Source: Legionella worsleiensis
GTDB lineage: Bacteria > Pseudomonadota > Gammaproteobacteria > Legionellales > Legionellaceae
NCBI RefSeq assembly: GCF_001467535.1
Contig: NZ_LNZC01000029.1
Span: forward strand, 22,397 to 86,396
Direction: 5' to 3'
DNA: 64,000 nucleotides
Shown here: positions 49,007 through 60,803 of the stretch, in pieces
Layout: every line of letters begins with the position of its first letter
Position numbering within the stretch: position 1 is the first letter of the stretch
Notes under the pieces: model-generated
The model's database searches: none
What the model was told of the DNA's origin: nothing
The model's input: the letters and a program-made list of their open reading frames with translations, nothing else
Translations under genes and position numbers: made by a program

Positions 49007-51378
49007 TCCTCAGTTACTGAAGAGACCAGAACATCTCTATAGCCACCATCAAGTGGACCAACAATGCCGGTTCGTTCCATCTCTTCGACCATGCGTGCTG
49101 CTCGGTTATACCCAATTTTTAACCGTCTTTGCACCGCAGAAATACTCGCTTTTCGTGTTTGAATGACAAACTCTACCGCCTGATCGTATAAAGGATCATC
49201 ATCTTCAACTGACTGCCCCTCATCATCAAGCCCACCACCCTCAGCACTGTCATTAGTCATTTTTAAAATGTCTTCTATATAATCCGGCTCACCTCTTGAG
49301 CGCCAATCGTCCGCAATACGATGCACTTCTTTATCGTCTACAAAAGCACCATGTACACGCAAGGGAGCACCGCTTCCAGGAGCGAGATACAACATATCGC
49401 CGTGCCCCAACAACTGTTCTGCGCCTTGTTGGTCAAGTATAGTACGAGAATCAATTTTTGATGAAACCTGGAATGAAATACGAGTAGGAATATTGGATTT
49501 AATCAAACCGGTCAATACATCAACAGAAGGTCTTTGTGTTGCAAGAATCATATGAATTCCTGCTGCCCGGGCTTTTTGAGCAATACGAGCAATCAGCTGC
49601 TCTACTTTTTTACCGACCACCATCATCATGTCAGCAAGCTCATCGATGACGACAACAACATACGGTAACGCATGCAACTGAGGTGCCGTTTCATCCATTG
49701 AATCTACAGGTTTCCATAAAGGATTAACTAAAGGTTCACCCTGGGCAATTGCTTCTGCGATTTTGGTATTAAACCCGGCTAAATTGCGCACTCCCAAAGC
49801 AGCCATTAGCTTATATCGTCTTTCCATTTCCTCAACACACCAGCGCAAAGCGCTTGCGGCTTCTTTCATATCAGTAACGACGGGGGTTAATAAATGAGGA
49901 ATACCGTCATATACGGATAATTCAAGCATTTTGGGATCAACCATAATCAACCTAACCTGTTCAGGAGTTGCTTTAAACAGGATGCTTAATATCATGGCAT
50001 TGATGCCTACTGATTTTCCTGATCCGGTCGTTCCTGCCACAAGCAAATGAGGCATTTTGGCTAAATCAACTATCATGGGATGACCGGCAATATCAACACC
50101 CAAGGCTAATGTGAGTGGTGAGTGAGCTTGTTGATATACATCAGCAGATAGAACATCTGATAAACGAACCACCTCGCGGGAATGATTGGGTAATTCAAGG
50201 CCCACGACTGTTTTACCGGGAATCACCTCAACGACACGAACAGAAATTACGGACAAAGAGCGAGCTAAATCTTTAGCCAAAGCGGTAAGTTTGCTAACTT
50301 TCACGCCCGCAGCAAGCTGTAATTCAAAACGGGTAACGACCGGACCCGGATGAACAGCGACAACATCGGCCTGAATACCAAAATCAAGCAAATGTTGCTC
50401 AACATCACGAGATACATTCTCCAGTTCCTGATGTGTATATCCACCCATAGGTTTCCCTGGCTCACCTTTATCCAGTAAATTTAATCCGGGCATGGCAAGT
50501 GATGTGGTGAATTTAGGAGGACGGATTTCCCGGTTTTCCCTGACATGTTTCACTGATTCGGGTTTAACGTCCTCAGAGACGATAAGCAAAGGCGGTGCTT
50601 TTTCAAGCTCTTTTTCCTTTTTAGGTTTGAACAATTGAGGAACTGATTTTTCTTTAGCCGGTGCCTGTTGTACTGAAGGAAATTTAAGCTCTTTGAGTTT
50701 TGCTGAAGTGGCTAGCGTCTGACTTAGTTTAAAAAGCTGCGTTGCAACACGACAAGAGGCATTAAAACCGATTAAAGTGTACTTGCCTACGAGTTCAAGT
50801 GCGGCAAACCATGACAAGCCGGTTAACAAGGTAGTTCCCATCAACAACATGGCCATTAGAACAAGGGTCGCTCCTTGAAAATTTAACATCTGATACCAAC
50901 CATTACTCACTGCCTGGCCAATAATCCCCCCAGCACTGTGAATAGAGTCCAGGGCTTTAATTTCGGGTTGCAGTGTTAACAGACCGCATCCGCCCATGAC
51001 CATTAAGATGAAACCAGCGGCACGAATCAGCAGCACTGTTTTATCAAAAGATTTTAATGCATGAAAATCTTTCAGTAATGCCCAGGCAACGTAAACAAAC
51101 GCCAGCGGCAATAAAAAGGCAAAATAACCAAAGGCAAAATATAAGGCATCAGCGAGATAGGCACCTACCTGGCCACCAGCATTAGCGACGTGAACCCCAT
51201 TATTGGTGGCGTGCGACCAGCCAGGGTCGCTGCTCCTGTATGTAAACAATGACAAAAGCACAAAAAGTGCAATTGATGAAACAAAGATAAAGCCGCCTTC
51301 ACTCAAGCGCTTAATGATATGGTTCGGCATGGTTTTTTTAGGGGTTCCAGCCTGTTTTCCCGAGTCTTGTTTGGCCAT
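49003..51378 (-). CDS. ftsK: DNA translocase FtsK
   Basis: 791-residue septal DNA pump. Four to five TM helices in residues about 20-190, a short linker (210-290, much shorter than in Escherichia coli), RecA-like motor with [38 protein letters not shown] and [15 protein letters not shown], and a C-terminal gamma winged helix ([23 protein letters not shown]) that reads KOPS sequences. Resolves chromosome dimers with XerCD. Length fits the short-linker Pseudomonas/Coxiella type. Confidence 0.95.
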   Translation of the reverse strand: MAKQDSGKQAGTPKKTMPNHIIKRLSEGGFIFVSSIALFVLLSLFTYRSSDPGWSHATNNGVHVANAGGQVGAYLADALYFAFGYFAFLLPLAFVYVAWALLKDFHALKSFDKTVLLIRAAGFILMVMGGCGLLTLQPEIKALDSIHSAGGIIGQAVSNGWYQMLNFQGATLVLMAMLLMGTTLLTGLSWFAALELVGKYTLIGFNASCRVATQLFKLSQTLATSAKLKELKFPSVQQAPAKEKSVPQLFKPKKEKELEKAPPLLIVSEDVKPESVKHVRENREIRPPKFTTSLAMPGLNLLDKGEPGKPMGGYTHQELENVSRDVEQHLLDFGIQADVVAVHPGPVVTRFELQLAAGVKVSKLTALAKDLARSLSVISVRVVEVIPGKTVVGLELPNHSREVVRLSDVLSADVYQQAHSPLTLALGVDIAGHPMIVDLAKMPHLLVAGTTGSGKSVGINAMILSILFKATPEQVRLIMVDPKMLELSVYDGIPHLLTPVVTDMKEAASALRWCVEEMERRYKLMAALGVRNLAGFNTKIAEAIAQGEPLVNPLWKPVDSMDETAPQLHALPYVVVVIDELADMMMVVGKKVEQLIARIAQKARAAGIHMILATQRPSVDVLTGLIKSNIPTRISFQVSSKIDSRTILDQQGAEQLLGHGDMLYLAPGSGAPLRVHGAFVDDKEVHRIADDWRSRGEPDYIEDILKMTNDSAEGGGLDDEGQSVEDDDPLYDQAVEFVIQTRKASISAVQRRLKIGYNRAARMVEEMERTGIVGPLDGGYRDVLVSSVTEE

Positions 51379-51424
51379 AGGTATTTTATTATTTTCGTTT
51401 TTGTCATAACATTTGCCATCTTAA

Positions 51425-52402
<978 letters not shown>

Positions 52403-52421
52403 AACACTAAACATTGGGATG

Positions 52422-52453
52422 AAAAGAGGATAGTCTTAAGTGTGACCTCTTTT
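52422..52453 (+). terminator. Terminator after trxB
   Basis: 8-bp arms AAAAGAGG / CCTCTTTT with a 16-base loop and a T-rich tail (TGTCCTTTTTATT), 19 bases past the trxB stop. Confidence 0.65.
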
Positions 52454-52622
52454 TGTCCTTTTTATTCTATTCCCGATTAAAGCCATATGCTTGTCCACTT
52501 TGAGGTTGTATTCTTCCTGAAGTTTTTGATGTGTTTTAAACACAGATCCGAGCAAAACCATAGATAAAATGCATTAACCGTTGTACTATTTTTAAAAACC
52601 ATCTTAAGGATAGAGGCTTGCC

Positions 52623-53312
52623 TTGGTCGAAAACGACTATTTTTTCCCACACCCGGAAACCAGCGATAAGCAAGGACTGCTCGCTATTGGTGGTGATTTA
52701 TGCCCACAACGTGTCTTGAAGGCTTACTACCAAGGAATATTTCCCTGGTTTGAACCTGGATGCCCCATTCTGTGGTGGTCGCCAAACCCAAGATTAATTC
52801 TTTATCCTGATCAATTAAACGTATCTGCAAGTTTAAAAAAATCATTAAAAAAACCCTTTCGATTATCTGTAGATACTGCTTTTCAGCAGGTAATCACTGC
52901 ATGTGCAACCAGTTCGGGACGACTCGATAATACCTGGATTACTCGAGACATGATTGACACATATACCACATTGCACGCCATGGGTTATGCTCATTCTTTT
53001 GAGGTATGGCAAGAAGACGAACTTGTTGGTGGACTTTACGGAATTAGTTTAGGAAAAGCATTTTTTGGTGAATCCATGTTTCATAAAGTAACAGACACCT
53101 CTAAAATTGCATTATATTTTTTATGCCATTGCTTGCAAGAGTGGGAATTTGATTTCATAGATTGCCAAATGCCTACCAATCATCTCCTGCGCTTAGGTGC
53201 AAAAATCATCAGTAGAAAGGAATTTCTTCATTTATTAGGTTTAACCTTGAAAAATCCTGATACAACCGGAACATGGGAGTATTCTTTACAGTTACCTGTA
53301 AGTAAAAAATAA
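52623..53312 (+). CDS. aat: Leucyl/phenylalanyl-tRNA-protein transferase
   Basis: 229-residue enzyme of the N-end rule; it adds Leu or Phe to proteins with N-terminal Arg/Lys for ClpAP degradation. The family signature is clear: FPHPETSDKQGLLAIGGDL, YYQGIFPWFEPGCPILWWSP, GGLYGISLGKAFFGESMF, DCQMPTNHLLRLGA. The start is a TTG (52623) downstream of AAGGATAGAGG; no ATG is available near. Confidence 0.94.
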   Translation: MVENDYFFPHPETSDKQGLLAIGGDLCPQRVLKAYYQGIFPWFEPGCPILWWSPNPRLILYPDQLNVSASLKKSLKKPFRLSVDTAFQQVITACATSSGRLDNTWITRDMIDTYTTLHAMGYAHSFEVWQEDELVGGLYGISLGKAFFGESMFHKVTDTSKIALYFLCHCLQEWEFDFIDCQMPTNHLLRLGAKIISRKEFLHLLGLTLKNPDTTGTWEYSLQLPVSKK

Positions 53313-53331
53313 TCAGTAAAAACAAAACAAT

Positions 53332-54162
53332 TTACCCGACGAATTCCGGTTTAATCGCAACCGGATACCACGCTATTATCCAGGTTTGTAACAACAACAG
53401 AAACATAATAAGTAACGCCCCAAAAGAAAACCAATAATAGCTTGCCAAACCTGAGGCAGGCATTTCTTCTCTGAACACATTCAATAACACTGAACCAGCC
53501 AGAAAAGCGAGCATCAAAGCGGCGATTAACACATTAACAGGATCAAAAATAACGGAACAAATCCACCCCACAAGCAGCGCACTTATCAGTATAAAACGAC
53601 CTAAATGATTAAATTGCACGCTATAAAACCGGGTGAATTTGCGATCAGTTAAAACAAAATGCAGCGCCATGGCAAAAGTAAATAAAACAGTAGCCGTAAT
53701 ACTGGTTAAAGCACGTAGTGACATGGTGTAGGTAATTAAAAAATTATACAGACAAAACATGGTAAGGTGTAATCCATACACCATGCCATCATCCTTTCCT
53801 GTAACACGATTTCGCTCAGCAACCAAATCAAATCCATAATAAACAAGAAAACCAAGCAACGCCACGATATATATCAACAGTTCGGTAAAGGGAGTAAGCC
53901 ATTGATTAGCTAAAAGCAATTGACCAATAGGTTTGTTGTATTCAACCAGATTTGGCAACATATGCAAGAATACATAAGCAACCGCCACCCCACCTGCAAA
54001 TGAAACAAAAGCACTTCCATTTCCTGGTAAATGATTAGCAAACCACGGGCTAAGATAATGAAAAAGAACAAGAAAAAGTGTAGCTGCGAATGCAACCCAT
54101 AAATGAGGTGCTGATATCCATAACACAGAGAATTCCCCTTTCAGTATCAAGCAGATGTCCAA
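53332..54162 (-). CDS. Multi-TM membrane protein, distantly ZIP-like
   Basis: 276 residues with about eight hydrophobic helices (near 17-35, 50-68, 88-110, 125-148, 152-168, 185-205, 210-228, 245-268). The segment FAGGVAVAYVFLHMLPNLVE is reminiscent of TM helices in ZIP metal transporters, but the canonical histidine motif of ZIP helix IV is not obvious (nearest: GLHLTMFCLYNFLITY). Transport function is therefore speculative. Convergent with aat, divergent from the rhodanese gene. Confidence 0.7.
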   Translation of the reverse strand: MDICLILKGEFSVLWISAPHLWVAFAATLFLVLFHYLSPWFANHLPGNGSAFVSFAGGVAVAYVFLHMLPNLVEYNKPIGQLLLANQWLTPFTELLIYIVALLGFLVYYGFDLVAERNRVTGKDDGMVYGLHLTMFCLYNFLITYTMSLRALTSITATVLFTFAMALHFVLTDRKFTRFYSVQFNHLGRFILISALLVGWICSVIFDPVNVLIAALMLAFLAGSVLLNVFREEMPASGLASYYWFSFGALLIMFLLLLQTWIIAWYPVAIKPEFVG

Positions 54163-54316
54163 CAGTACATCATTTTTTTATGTATATTTCAAATGAAACT
54201 GGCGAAGGATTAATCCTGAATTTCAGCGATAGGTAGATTGGCAACATCCCTGAAATTTTTTTAAACTGGTTTTATAAGCTAAGCTTAAATGACAAAGAAT
54301 TACAGGAGCATAAACA

Positions 54317-54688
54317 ATGAAAAAACATTCACCAGGATTTCTTAATCTCGTAGAAGATGCAAAAAAACGTATTCAGGAAATAGGCCCGCAAAAACTCAAA
54401 CAGCTCATAGACAGCCATGAGCAGGTTACCGTAATCGACACTCGAGAAGACAGAGAATTATCCGATGGCATTATTCCCACATCCATTCATTTAAGTAAGG
54501 GTATAATCGAACGTGACATTGAGCAGCTGATTCCCGACCACAACCAACTCATAGTAGTGTATTGCAGTGGTGGATTTCGTTGTGCTTTAGTCGCAGATGC
54601 ATTACAAAAGATGGGATACTCTCAGGTTTATTCACTCAGCGGCGGTTTACGCAGTTGGCTAGATGAGGGCTATCCAGTTCAAAAATAA
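54317..54688 (+). CDS. Rhodanese-domain protein
   Basis: 123-residue single-domain rhodanese (sulfur transferase). Active-site loop YCSGGFR with Cys83, preceded by VTVIDTREDRELSDGIIP and followed by LSGGLRSWLDEGYPV. A 25-residue helical N-terminal extension is present. No signal peptide, so cytoplasmic. The TACAGGAGCATAAACA before ATG is a good ribosome site. The sulfur acceptor is unknown. Confidence 0.88.
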   Translation: MKKHSPGFLNLVEDAKKRIQEIGPQKLKQLIDSHEQVTVIDTREDRELSDGIIPTSIHLSKGIIERDIEQLIPDHNQLIVVYCSGGFRCALVADALQKMGYSQVYSLSGGLRSWLDEGYPVQK

Positions 54689-54917
54689 TACATCGAGCAA
54701 AACCTTAAGACATAAAAAAAATGTCCATGCTATGAGGCCATTCTCTTTATCATCTGAACGTTTCATAATTAAAAGTAGCATGGTGTTTAGAGAATGAGCC
54801 GCTAAAAAAACTGAAATGATGCGATTTATTGAATTGAATAACTCACTTGGATTGCCATTTTTCTCAAATTAGTGCACTATTTCACCTTTATGAACCTGTA
54901 ACATCATTGAGAGACCT

Positions 54918-55139
54918 ATGGCAAAAGAAGATCATATTGAAATGGCTGGCACCGTTATAGATACCCTACCCAACACTATGTTTCGTGTTGAACTGGAAAA
55001 TGGCCATGTTGTAACCGCCCACATTTCAGGTCGCATGCGTAAAAATTACATCAGAATTCTTACAGGAGACAAGGTTAAAGTAGAATTAACTCCTTACGAT
55101 CTGTCCAAAGGACGCATCATATTTCGTGATAAAAACTAA
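54918..55139 (+). CDS. infA: Translation initiation factor IF-1
   Basis: 73-residue S1-like OB-fold factor. Sequence [20 protein letters not shown] and [20 protein letters not shown] is near-invariant IF-1. GAGAGACCT precedes the ATG. It sits in the aat-infA neighbourhood common in gammaproteobacteria, here separated by two extra genes. Confidence 0.97.
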   Translation: MAKEDHIEMAGTVIDTLPNTMFRVELENGHVVTAHISGRMRKNYIRILTGDKVKVELTPYDLSKGRIIFRDKN

Positions 55140-55533
55140 CCTGTGGTTTCTGTAAAGTCAATTTGCAAGTAATTATTCCGGACTTGAGACGGGATAATTA
55201 GTGATATACTGCGTGCTTCGCAAAAATCAACTGGATTTAAGTCTATTAAAGTCGCAGCAGAACAAAAAATTGTACCTCCCCACGTACTTAATTGAGCTTA
55301 CCGAGGTTTCCCCTCTCCACTGCGCATAGCGTGGGGTAGAGGGAGCAAAGGTGAGGGAGATTAAATCGTGTTGCGAAGCGACCTCATTATTTTATTCGGT
55401 AGCACGTAGTATTAGGCAATATGTGAAGTTAGCAAAAATTTAATTAACGAATATTTTGTGTACTCCCAAATCATCATCCTCCGAGCATAGAGAGGGTGAG
55501 AAATGATTTGGGAGATTATGCCCAAGCGACTGA
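55140..55533. other. Non-coding interval between infA and pmbA
   Basis: About 390 bases without a gene. It contains a GC-richer block near 55303-55355 with imperfect CCCCTCTCCAC / GTGGGGTAGAGGG pairing, and a long perfect-armed hairpin at 55463-55514. No tRNA or open frame seen. Confidence 0.5.
55463..55514. terminator. Long hairpin downstream of pmbA
   Basis: Perfect 12-bp arms CTCCCAAATCAT (55463-55474) and ATGATTTGGGAG (55503-55514). A 28-base inner part can pair further (CATCCTC with GAGGGTG). It ends 19 bases before the pmbA stop on the minus strand, so a terminator role for pmbA is likely, though no T-run follows. Strand is left open because it is symmetric. Confidence 0.5.
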
Positions 55534-56892
55534 TTATTTTCCAGCGGCCATCATGTTTTCAATCCATATTGAACCGCATCGGGTTGAAATATTAGGATTA
55601 AGATCATTACCAACGGCTTTAATTCCTCGAAACATTTCTTTTAAATTGCCTGCAATCGTTATTTCATCAACAGGAAACTGGATTTCTCCATGTTCTACCC
55701 AATACCCACTTGCACCTCGTGAATAATCACCTGTTATGCCATTAACCCCCTGCCCCATTAACTCGGTGACGAGCAGTCCTTTATTCATTGCTTTCAACAA
55801 TTCAGGCAATCCATCCGCAGTAGGATCAACAGTTAAATTATGCACTCCATCACTGTTGGCTGTAGTTTTTAGTCCCATTTTCCGAGCAGAATAGCTGCCA
55901 AGAACATACTGAACAACCCGACCGTGATCAACCAGAACATTAGGACGAGTTGGTACTCCTTCCCCATCAAAAGGAGCACTACCCAAAGCTCCCTTTAAAT
56001 GAGGCTGTTCGTAAATACGAATAAATTCTGGAAAAATCTGGTGTCCTATGGAGTCCAGCAAAAATGAGTTTTTACGGTACAAATTGGAGCCGCTGATGGC
56101 GCTAACAAAGCTGGCAATCAATCCACTGGACACGCGGGATGAAAAAATAACAGGCGTCATTTGTGTCTCAATCTGACGAGATCCAAGACGACTCAAAGCT
56201 CGTTCAACAGCATTTTGTGCAATTAAATCAGTATGAACCAAATCGCAAGCATTGCGCACCGTCGTATATTCATAATCTCTTTGCATTTCCTCGCCTTCTT
56301 TGGCAATCACCGAGCAACTGATGCTGTGTCTTGTACTGTGAATGTACCCTTCGGCACCATGGGTGTTTGCATAGGCATGGTGCGATTCATAAGAAGACAC
56401 ACTAACACCATCGGAATTAACAATTCGTTTATCCAGAGATAACGCATGCTTCTCACAAGACAAGGCGATTTCTATCGCCTGTTGTGGGGTTACATCCCAA
56501 GGGTGATATAACTCAAGATCAGGATGATTTTTAGCCATTAACTCTCTATCAGCAAGACCAAAACAGGGATCTGACGCACTTACCTGAGCAATATCACAGG
56601 CTGCTTGCACCATAGATTCCAATGCCGCAAGCGATGTATCTGTACTGCTTGCCCCACCCTTTTTTTGGCCGAAATAAACCGTTAATCCAATCCCCTTATC
56701 TTCACTAAACGCAACAGTCTCAACCTCTCCCATACGAACGTCCACAGAAAAGCCCCTATCATTATTGACCGCAACCGCAGCATCAGTGGCACCTTTTTGT
56801 TTGGCGATATCCAATACCTGATTCATCAGTTGTGTTAATTCTTTAGTTGACTTATGTACTTCACTATTGTTATGTTGCGATTTAATTTGCAT
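55534..56892 (-). CDS. pmbA: Metalloprotease-related protein PmbA (TldE)
   Basis: Partner of TldD in the TldD/E peptidase that processes microcin-type peptides and degrades CcdA in Escherichia coli. N-terminal VLDIAKQKGATDAAVAVNND, SSTDTSLAALESMVQAACDIA, DGVSVSSYES, and C-terminal GDYSRGASGYWVEHGEIQFPV are PmbA hallmarks. The frame opens at 56949, but ATG 56892 avoids overlap with the divergent gene and gives 452 aa, near the family length of about 450. tldD is not in this window. Confidence 0.93.
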   Translation of the reverse strand: MQIKSQHNNSEVHKSTKELTQLMNQVLDIAKQKGATDAAVAVNNDRGFSVDVRMGEVETVAFSEDKGIGLTVYFGQKKGGASSTDTSLAALESMVQAACDIAQVSASDPCFGLADRELMAKNHPDLELYHPWDVTPQQAIEIALSCEKHALSLDKRIVNSDGVSVSSYESHHAYANTHGAEGYIHSTRHSISCSVIAKEGEEMQRDYEYTTVRNACDLVHTDLIAQNAVERALSRLGSRQIETQMTPVIFSSRVSSGLIASFVSAISGSNLYRKNSFLLDSIGHQIFPEFIRIYEQPHLKGALGSAPFDGEGVPTRPNVLVDHGRVVQYVLGSYSARKMGLKTTANSDGVHNLTVDPTADGLPELLKAMNKGLLVTELMGQGVNGITGDYSRGASGYWVEHGEIQFPVDEITIAGNLKEMFRGIKAVGNDLNPNISTRCGSIWIENMMAAGK

Positions 56893-56937
56893 ATGAGATT
56901 CCGTGGTGTTGAATGATGTACCTAAGGATACAATAAC

Positions 56938-57717
56938 ATGTCTTCGCAAACCAATGTTTATCCTGCAAACATAATTTATTTGTTACGCACTCTTTTTTTT
57001 ATTATTTGTTCATCACTCCCGCTCAATTCCTGTTCGGCAGACAGATGGCAAGAATTAACATCAGGGATTGAGTACCAGGATATTGCAGGTGGTTTATTAT
57101 CGCCTTGGTCACATATTCATGTTTTTCGTATTGATTTAAACCAAAACCAATTAGCGTTGGTCAATGCCAAATCACTCTCTCTAAAAAATGCCTCGGCCGA
57201 TCAATTTGCCCAACACAGCAATGCCTTGTTAAGCATTAATGGTGGCTTTTTTGATCATGAATTCAAACCTCTCGGCCTGCGAATAAATAACAAAAAACAG
57301 GAAAATCCCTTAAAACAAATCAGTTGGTGGGGGATTTTTTATATCAAAAATAACATACCCCACATTACTCATATCAATCATTTTAACGCCGATCAACACG
57401 TTCAATTTGCCATCCAAAGCGGCCCAAGATTATTGATCAACGGACAAATACCCAAACTTAAACCGGGGGTTGCAGAACGTACTGCCTTGGGCATTACAAA
57501 AGAAGGTAAGGTTATAGTCCTTGTATCGACTAATTCTGCCATGTCTACCAAAGAGCTGGCGCAATTGTTGAAAGCGCCTCCCCTATCGTGTACCGATGCA
57601 ATTAACCTTGATGGGGGTAGTTCAAGCCAATTATTTGCACATATTGATACGTTTCAACTGAATGTTCACGGTTTTTCTAACGTAAGCGATGCAATAATCG
57701 TTAAAAAAAATAAATAG
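56938..57717 (+). CDS. NAGPA/DUF2233-domain phosphodiester glycosidase-like protein, putative lipoprotein
   Basis: 259 residues. Hydrophobic N-terminal helix (12-30) followed by LNSC, a possible lipobox with Cys32, so exported. The NAGPA-type domain shows LLSINGGFFDHEFKPLGLRI, QSGPRLLINGQ, AERTALGITKEG and CTDAINLDGGSSSQLF near the C-terminus, which match the phosphodiester alpha-GlcNAcase fold. Substrate is unknown; cell-wall or polysaccharide phosphodiesters are possible. ATG 56938 follows TAAGGATAC. Divergent from pmbA with a 45-base gap. Confidence 0.8.
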   Translation: MSSQTNVYPANIIYLLRTLFFIICSSLPLNSCSADRWQELTSGIEYQDIAGGLLSPWSHIHVFRIDLNQNQLALVNAKSLSLKNASADQFAQHSNALLSINGGFFDHEFKPLGLRINNKKQENPLKQISWWGIFYIKNNIPHITHINHFNADQHVQFAIQSGPRLLINGQIPKLKPGVAERTALGITKEGKVIVLVSTNSAMSTKELAQLLKAPPLSCTDAINLDGGSSSQLFAHIDTFQLNVHGFSNVSDAIIVKKNK

Positions 57718-57794
57718 TCATTATAAATCGTAAAGATCATGAAAATACTGACATATTGACGTGCTCCATCAGTTTATATTTTTTAACCCACAAG

Positions 57795-57803
57795 TTATCC
57801 ACA
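57795..57803 (+). promoter_or_regulatory. DnaA box upstream of nrdA
   Basis: Perfect consensus TTATCCACA, about 21 bases before the -35 of the nrdA promoter. DnaA boxes in this position regulate nrdAB in Escherichia coli. Confidence 0.6.
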
Positions 57804-57824
57804 AAATATACCCAATTTATTCTC

Positions 57825-57853
57825 TTGACCATGAATTAAAAACACACTATCTT
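57825..57853 (+). promoter_or_regulatory. Sigma-70 promoter of nrdAB
   Basis: TTGACC (57825-57830), 17 bases, TATCTT (57848-57853). Expected start near 57860, about 100 bases before the nrdA ATG. Confidence 0.65.
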
Positions 57854-57889
57854 GTTATGTGCGCCCCAAAGAGACCCTATATATTGGGT
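57844..57889 (+). promoter_or_regulatory. Candidate pair of NrdR boxes
   Basis: A palindromic 16-mer ACCCTATATATTGGGT (57874-57889) fits the NrdR-box pattern acnCtATATAtnGngt. A weaker copy with a good left half, ACACTATCTTGTTATG (57844-57859), lies 30 bases upstream centre to centre and covers the -10. Paired boxes about three helical turns apart over the nrd promoter are the known NrdR arrangement. Confidence 0.55.
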
Positions 57890-57963
57890 TTTCTGCTACA
57901 ATTAAACTAACAGTAAATTAAGCCTTATCAACTGTTGACACAAACATATTTCGTGGAGGAAAA

Positions 57964-60789
57964 ATGTCCGAAATTATCGAGCCGGTAAAAGATGTGCCGC
58001 AAACGAGTCAACTGGAATTGACAGCTAACGCTCCAGGTTTACTTAAAACAATCAAGCGTAATGGCAAGGTTGTGAACTATGACGATACTAAAATAAAAAT
58101 AGCGATTACCAAGGCTTTTATTGCTGAAGAAGGTGGCACCGCTCCTACATCCGATAGAATTCATCAACAGATTGAAGAGCTTACTCGCCAAATAACACAG
58201 GTATTCAGACGTCGCCTGCCAAGCGGTGGCGCAATTCACATAGAAGACATTCAAGATCAGGTTGAACTGGCGCTGATGCGTAGCGGTCATCACCTGGTAG
58301 CTCGCTCTTATGTTCTCTATCGAGAAGAACATAGAAAAGCGCGTCAAAGCGAACAAAAACAGCAACCCACTGACAACAAGCAGTTAATGATCACCATGCC
58401 TAATGGGCAACTCAAGCCCTTGGATATGGACAGAGTAAAAACTATAGTCGATGAGTCCATTCGTAATTTGGAGCACGTATCTGCTGAACCAATAATCAAA
58501 GACGCATTGCGTAATCTGTACAATCAAGCCAAATTTGAAGACGTTCACAAGTCACTCATTATGGCAGCACGTACACTGGTTGAAAAAGAGCCTAACTATA
58601 CCTATGTCAGCGCTCGTTTACTACTGGACAGCATGCGCATGGAAGCTTTATCCAAGTTAAAAATTAAATCCGATGCGACCTTTGACGAAATGAGTGCGCT
58701 CTATCCTCAGTACTTCAAAGCGTACATCAGCCATGGTATTGCCCAGGGAATGCTCGACGCCAAAATGGCTGATTATGATCTGGACAAACTCAGTAAAGCA
58801 TTGCTGCCTGAACGTGACATGCAGTTTACCTATTTAAGTCTGCAAACATTGTACGACCGCTATTTTATTCATGACCGCGGTATTCGTTATGAATTGCCCC
58901 AGGCATTTTTCATGAGAGTAGCGATGGGTCTGGCTATGCGCGAAAAAGATAAAGAAGCAAAAGCCATTGAATTTTATCAATTGTTGTCTTCTTTTGATTA
59001 CATGTCATCAACCCCGACATTGTTTAACTCAGGTACAGTCAGACCGCAACTCTCCAGTTGCTACTTGACTACTGTTCCCGATCATCTGGATGGTATATAC
59101 AGCGCAATCAAAGATAATGCCATGCTTTCCAAATTTGCTGGCGGACTAGGTAATGACTGGACACGTGTTCGAGCTATGGGCTCTCACATTAAGGGAACCA
59201 ACGGTAAGTCGCAAGGTGTAGTTCCTTTTCTTAATGTTGCGGATGCTACAGCCGTTGCCGTAAATCAGGGCGGAAAACGTAAAGGGGCTGTCTGCGCCTA
59301 CCTGGAATGCTGGCATAGAGACGTTGAAGAGTTTCTTGAATTAAGAAAAAACACCGGGGATGACCGCAGACGAACTCATGATATGAATACAGCGTTATGG
59401 ATTCCTGACCTGTTTATGAAACGAGTTCGTGAAGAAGGTGATTGGACCTTGTTTTCACCAGATGAGGCACCTGATCTGCACGATAAATACGGGCAGGCTT
59501 TTGAAGTGGCCTATGTCGAATATGAAGAGAAAGTACGTCAAGGTTTGATACATAATGCCAAAACACTTTCTGCAGTCAAACTGTGGCGAAAAATGCTCTC
59601 CATGCTGTTTGAAACAGGACATCCGTGGTTGACGTTCAAAGATCCTTGTAATCTTCGCTCGCCACAACAACATGCAGGGGTCGTGCACAGTTCTAACCTG
59701 TGTACCGAAATTACCCTCAATACGACTGATGACGAAATTGCTGTTTGTAACTTGGGCAGTATCAATATTCCTGCTCATATTAAAAATGGCGCTTTAGACA
59801 AAGAAAAACTGAAGCGAACCGTCACTACAGCCATACGCATGCTGGATAACGTAATCGACATTAACTATTACTCTGTACCGCAAGCACGAAATTCGAACTT
59901 GAAACACAGACCAATAGGACTGGGTATCATGGGCTTTCAGGATGCGTTATACGAACTGAAAATGGATTATACCTCCAAAGAAGCGATTGAGTTTGCTGAC
60001 TTATCCATGGAATTAATCAGTTATTATGCCATTGAAGCCTCTTGTGACTTAGCCAAAGAACGTGGCAATTACTCCAGTTATGAAGGTTCCTTGTGGAGCA
60101 AGGGCATACTACCTATTGATTCGATTAATCTGTTACAACAGTCTCGTAGCAAATATCTGGAACAAGATCGCTCGCAAAGACTGGATTGGGAAACATTACG
60201 AATTAAAGTCCGCACGCAAGGAATGCGTAATTCTAACGTAATGGCTATCGCTCCCACCGCAACCATTTCCAATATCTGTGGTGTATCACAATCTATAGAA
60301 CCTACGTACCAGAATCTTTACGTTAAATCCAATCTTTCTGGTGAATTTACCGTAGTTAATCCCTATTTGGTTGCGGAATTAAAAGCGCTCAATCTTTGGG
60401 ATGAGGTCATGGTTAATGATCTGAAATACTTCAACGGCAGTGTTCAGCCCATTAGCCGCATTCCTGAAGAGTTGAAAAAACGCTATGCGACCTCTTTTGA
60501 AATAGATCCTATGTGGTTGGTTGAAGCAGCTTCTCGCCGTCAAAAATGGATAGACCAGGCTCAGTCCCTAAATATCTATATGGCGAAACCTTCAGGCAAA
60601 AAGCTGGATCAACTCTACATGCATGCGTGGATACGTGGTTTAAAAACCACCTATTACTTACGAAGTTTAGGTGCAACTAATGCCGAAAAATCAACCGTTA
60701 CGGATGGTGCGCTTAATGCGGTGAAGCTGATTAATGAAGAACCCAAGCTGTGCTCTATTCTCGATCCAGACTGCGAAGCCTGCCAATAA
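57964..60789 (+). CDS. nrdA: Ribonucleoside-diphosphate reductase large subunit (class Ia)
   Basis: 941-residue class I alpha subunit. An N-terminal ATP-cone (about 27-120: [21 protein letters not shown]) is followed by a second, more divergent cone (about 145-230: [20 protein letters not shown]), an arrangement known from Pseudomonas NrdA. The barrel follows with [52 protein letters not shown] and [19 protein letters not shown]. It ends with redox tail [12 protein letters not shown]. The GTGGAGGAAAA before ATG is a strong ribosome site. Followed by nrdB after 14 bases. Confidence 0.95.
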   Translation: MSEIIEPVKDVPQTSQLELTANAPGLLKTIKRNGKVVNYDDTKIKIAITKAFIAEEGGTAPTSDRIHQQIEELTRQITQVFRRRLPSGGAIHIEDIQDQVELALMRSGHHLVARSYVLYREEHRKARQSEQKQQPTDNKQLMITMPNGQLKPLDMDRVKTIVDESIRNLEHVSAEPIIKDALRNLYNQAKFEDVHKSLIMAARTLVEKEPNYTYVSARLLLDSMRMEALSKLKIKSDATFDEMSALYPQYFKAYISHGIAQGMLDAKMADYDLDKLSKALLPERDMQFTYLSLQTLYDRYFIHDRGIRYELPQAFFMRVAMGLAMREKDKEAKAIEFYQLLSSFDYMSSTPTLFNSGTVRPQLSSCYLTTVPDHLDGIYSAIKDNAMLSKFAGGLGNDWTRVRAMGSHIKGTNGKSQGVVPFLNVADATAVAVNQGGKRKGAVCAYLECWHRDVEEFLELRKNTGDDRRRTHDMNTALWIPDLFMKRVREEGDWTLFSPDEAPDLHDKYGQAFEVAYVEYEEKVRQGLIHNAKTLSAVKLWRKMLSMLFETGHPWLTFKDPCNLRSPQQHAGVVHSSNLCTEITLNTTDDEIAVCNLGSINIPAHIKNGALDKEKLKRTVTTAIRMLDNVIDINYYSVPQARNSNLKHRPIGLGIMGFQDALYELKMDYTSKEAIEFADLSMELISYYAIEASCDLAKERGNYSSYEGSLWSKGILPIDSINLLQQSRSKYLEQDRSQRLDWETLRIKVRTQGMRNSNVMAIAPTATISNICGVSQSIEPTYQNLYVKSNLSGEFTVVNPYLVAELKALNLWDEVMVNDLKYFNGSVQPISRIPEELKKRYATSFEIDPMWLVEAASRRQKWIDQAQSLNIYMAKPSGKKLDQLYMHAWIRGLKTTYYLRSLGATNAEKSTVTDGALNAVKLINEEPKLCSILDPDCEACQ

Positions 60790-60803
60790 CCAGGAGAAAT
60801 TTC

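Noticed and set aside
53332..54162. Naming the membrane protein as a ZIP zinc transporter
   Set aside because: One helix resembles ZIP but the metal-binding histidine motif is not evident, so only a distant resemblance is stated.
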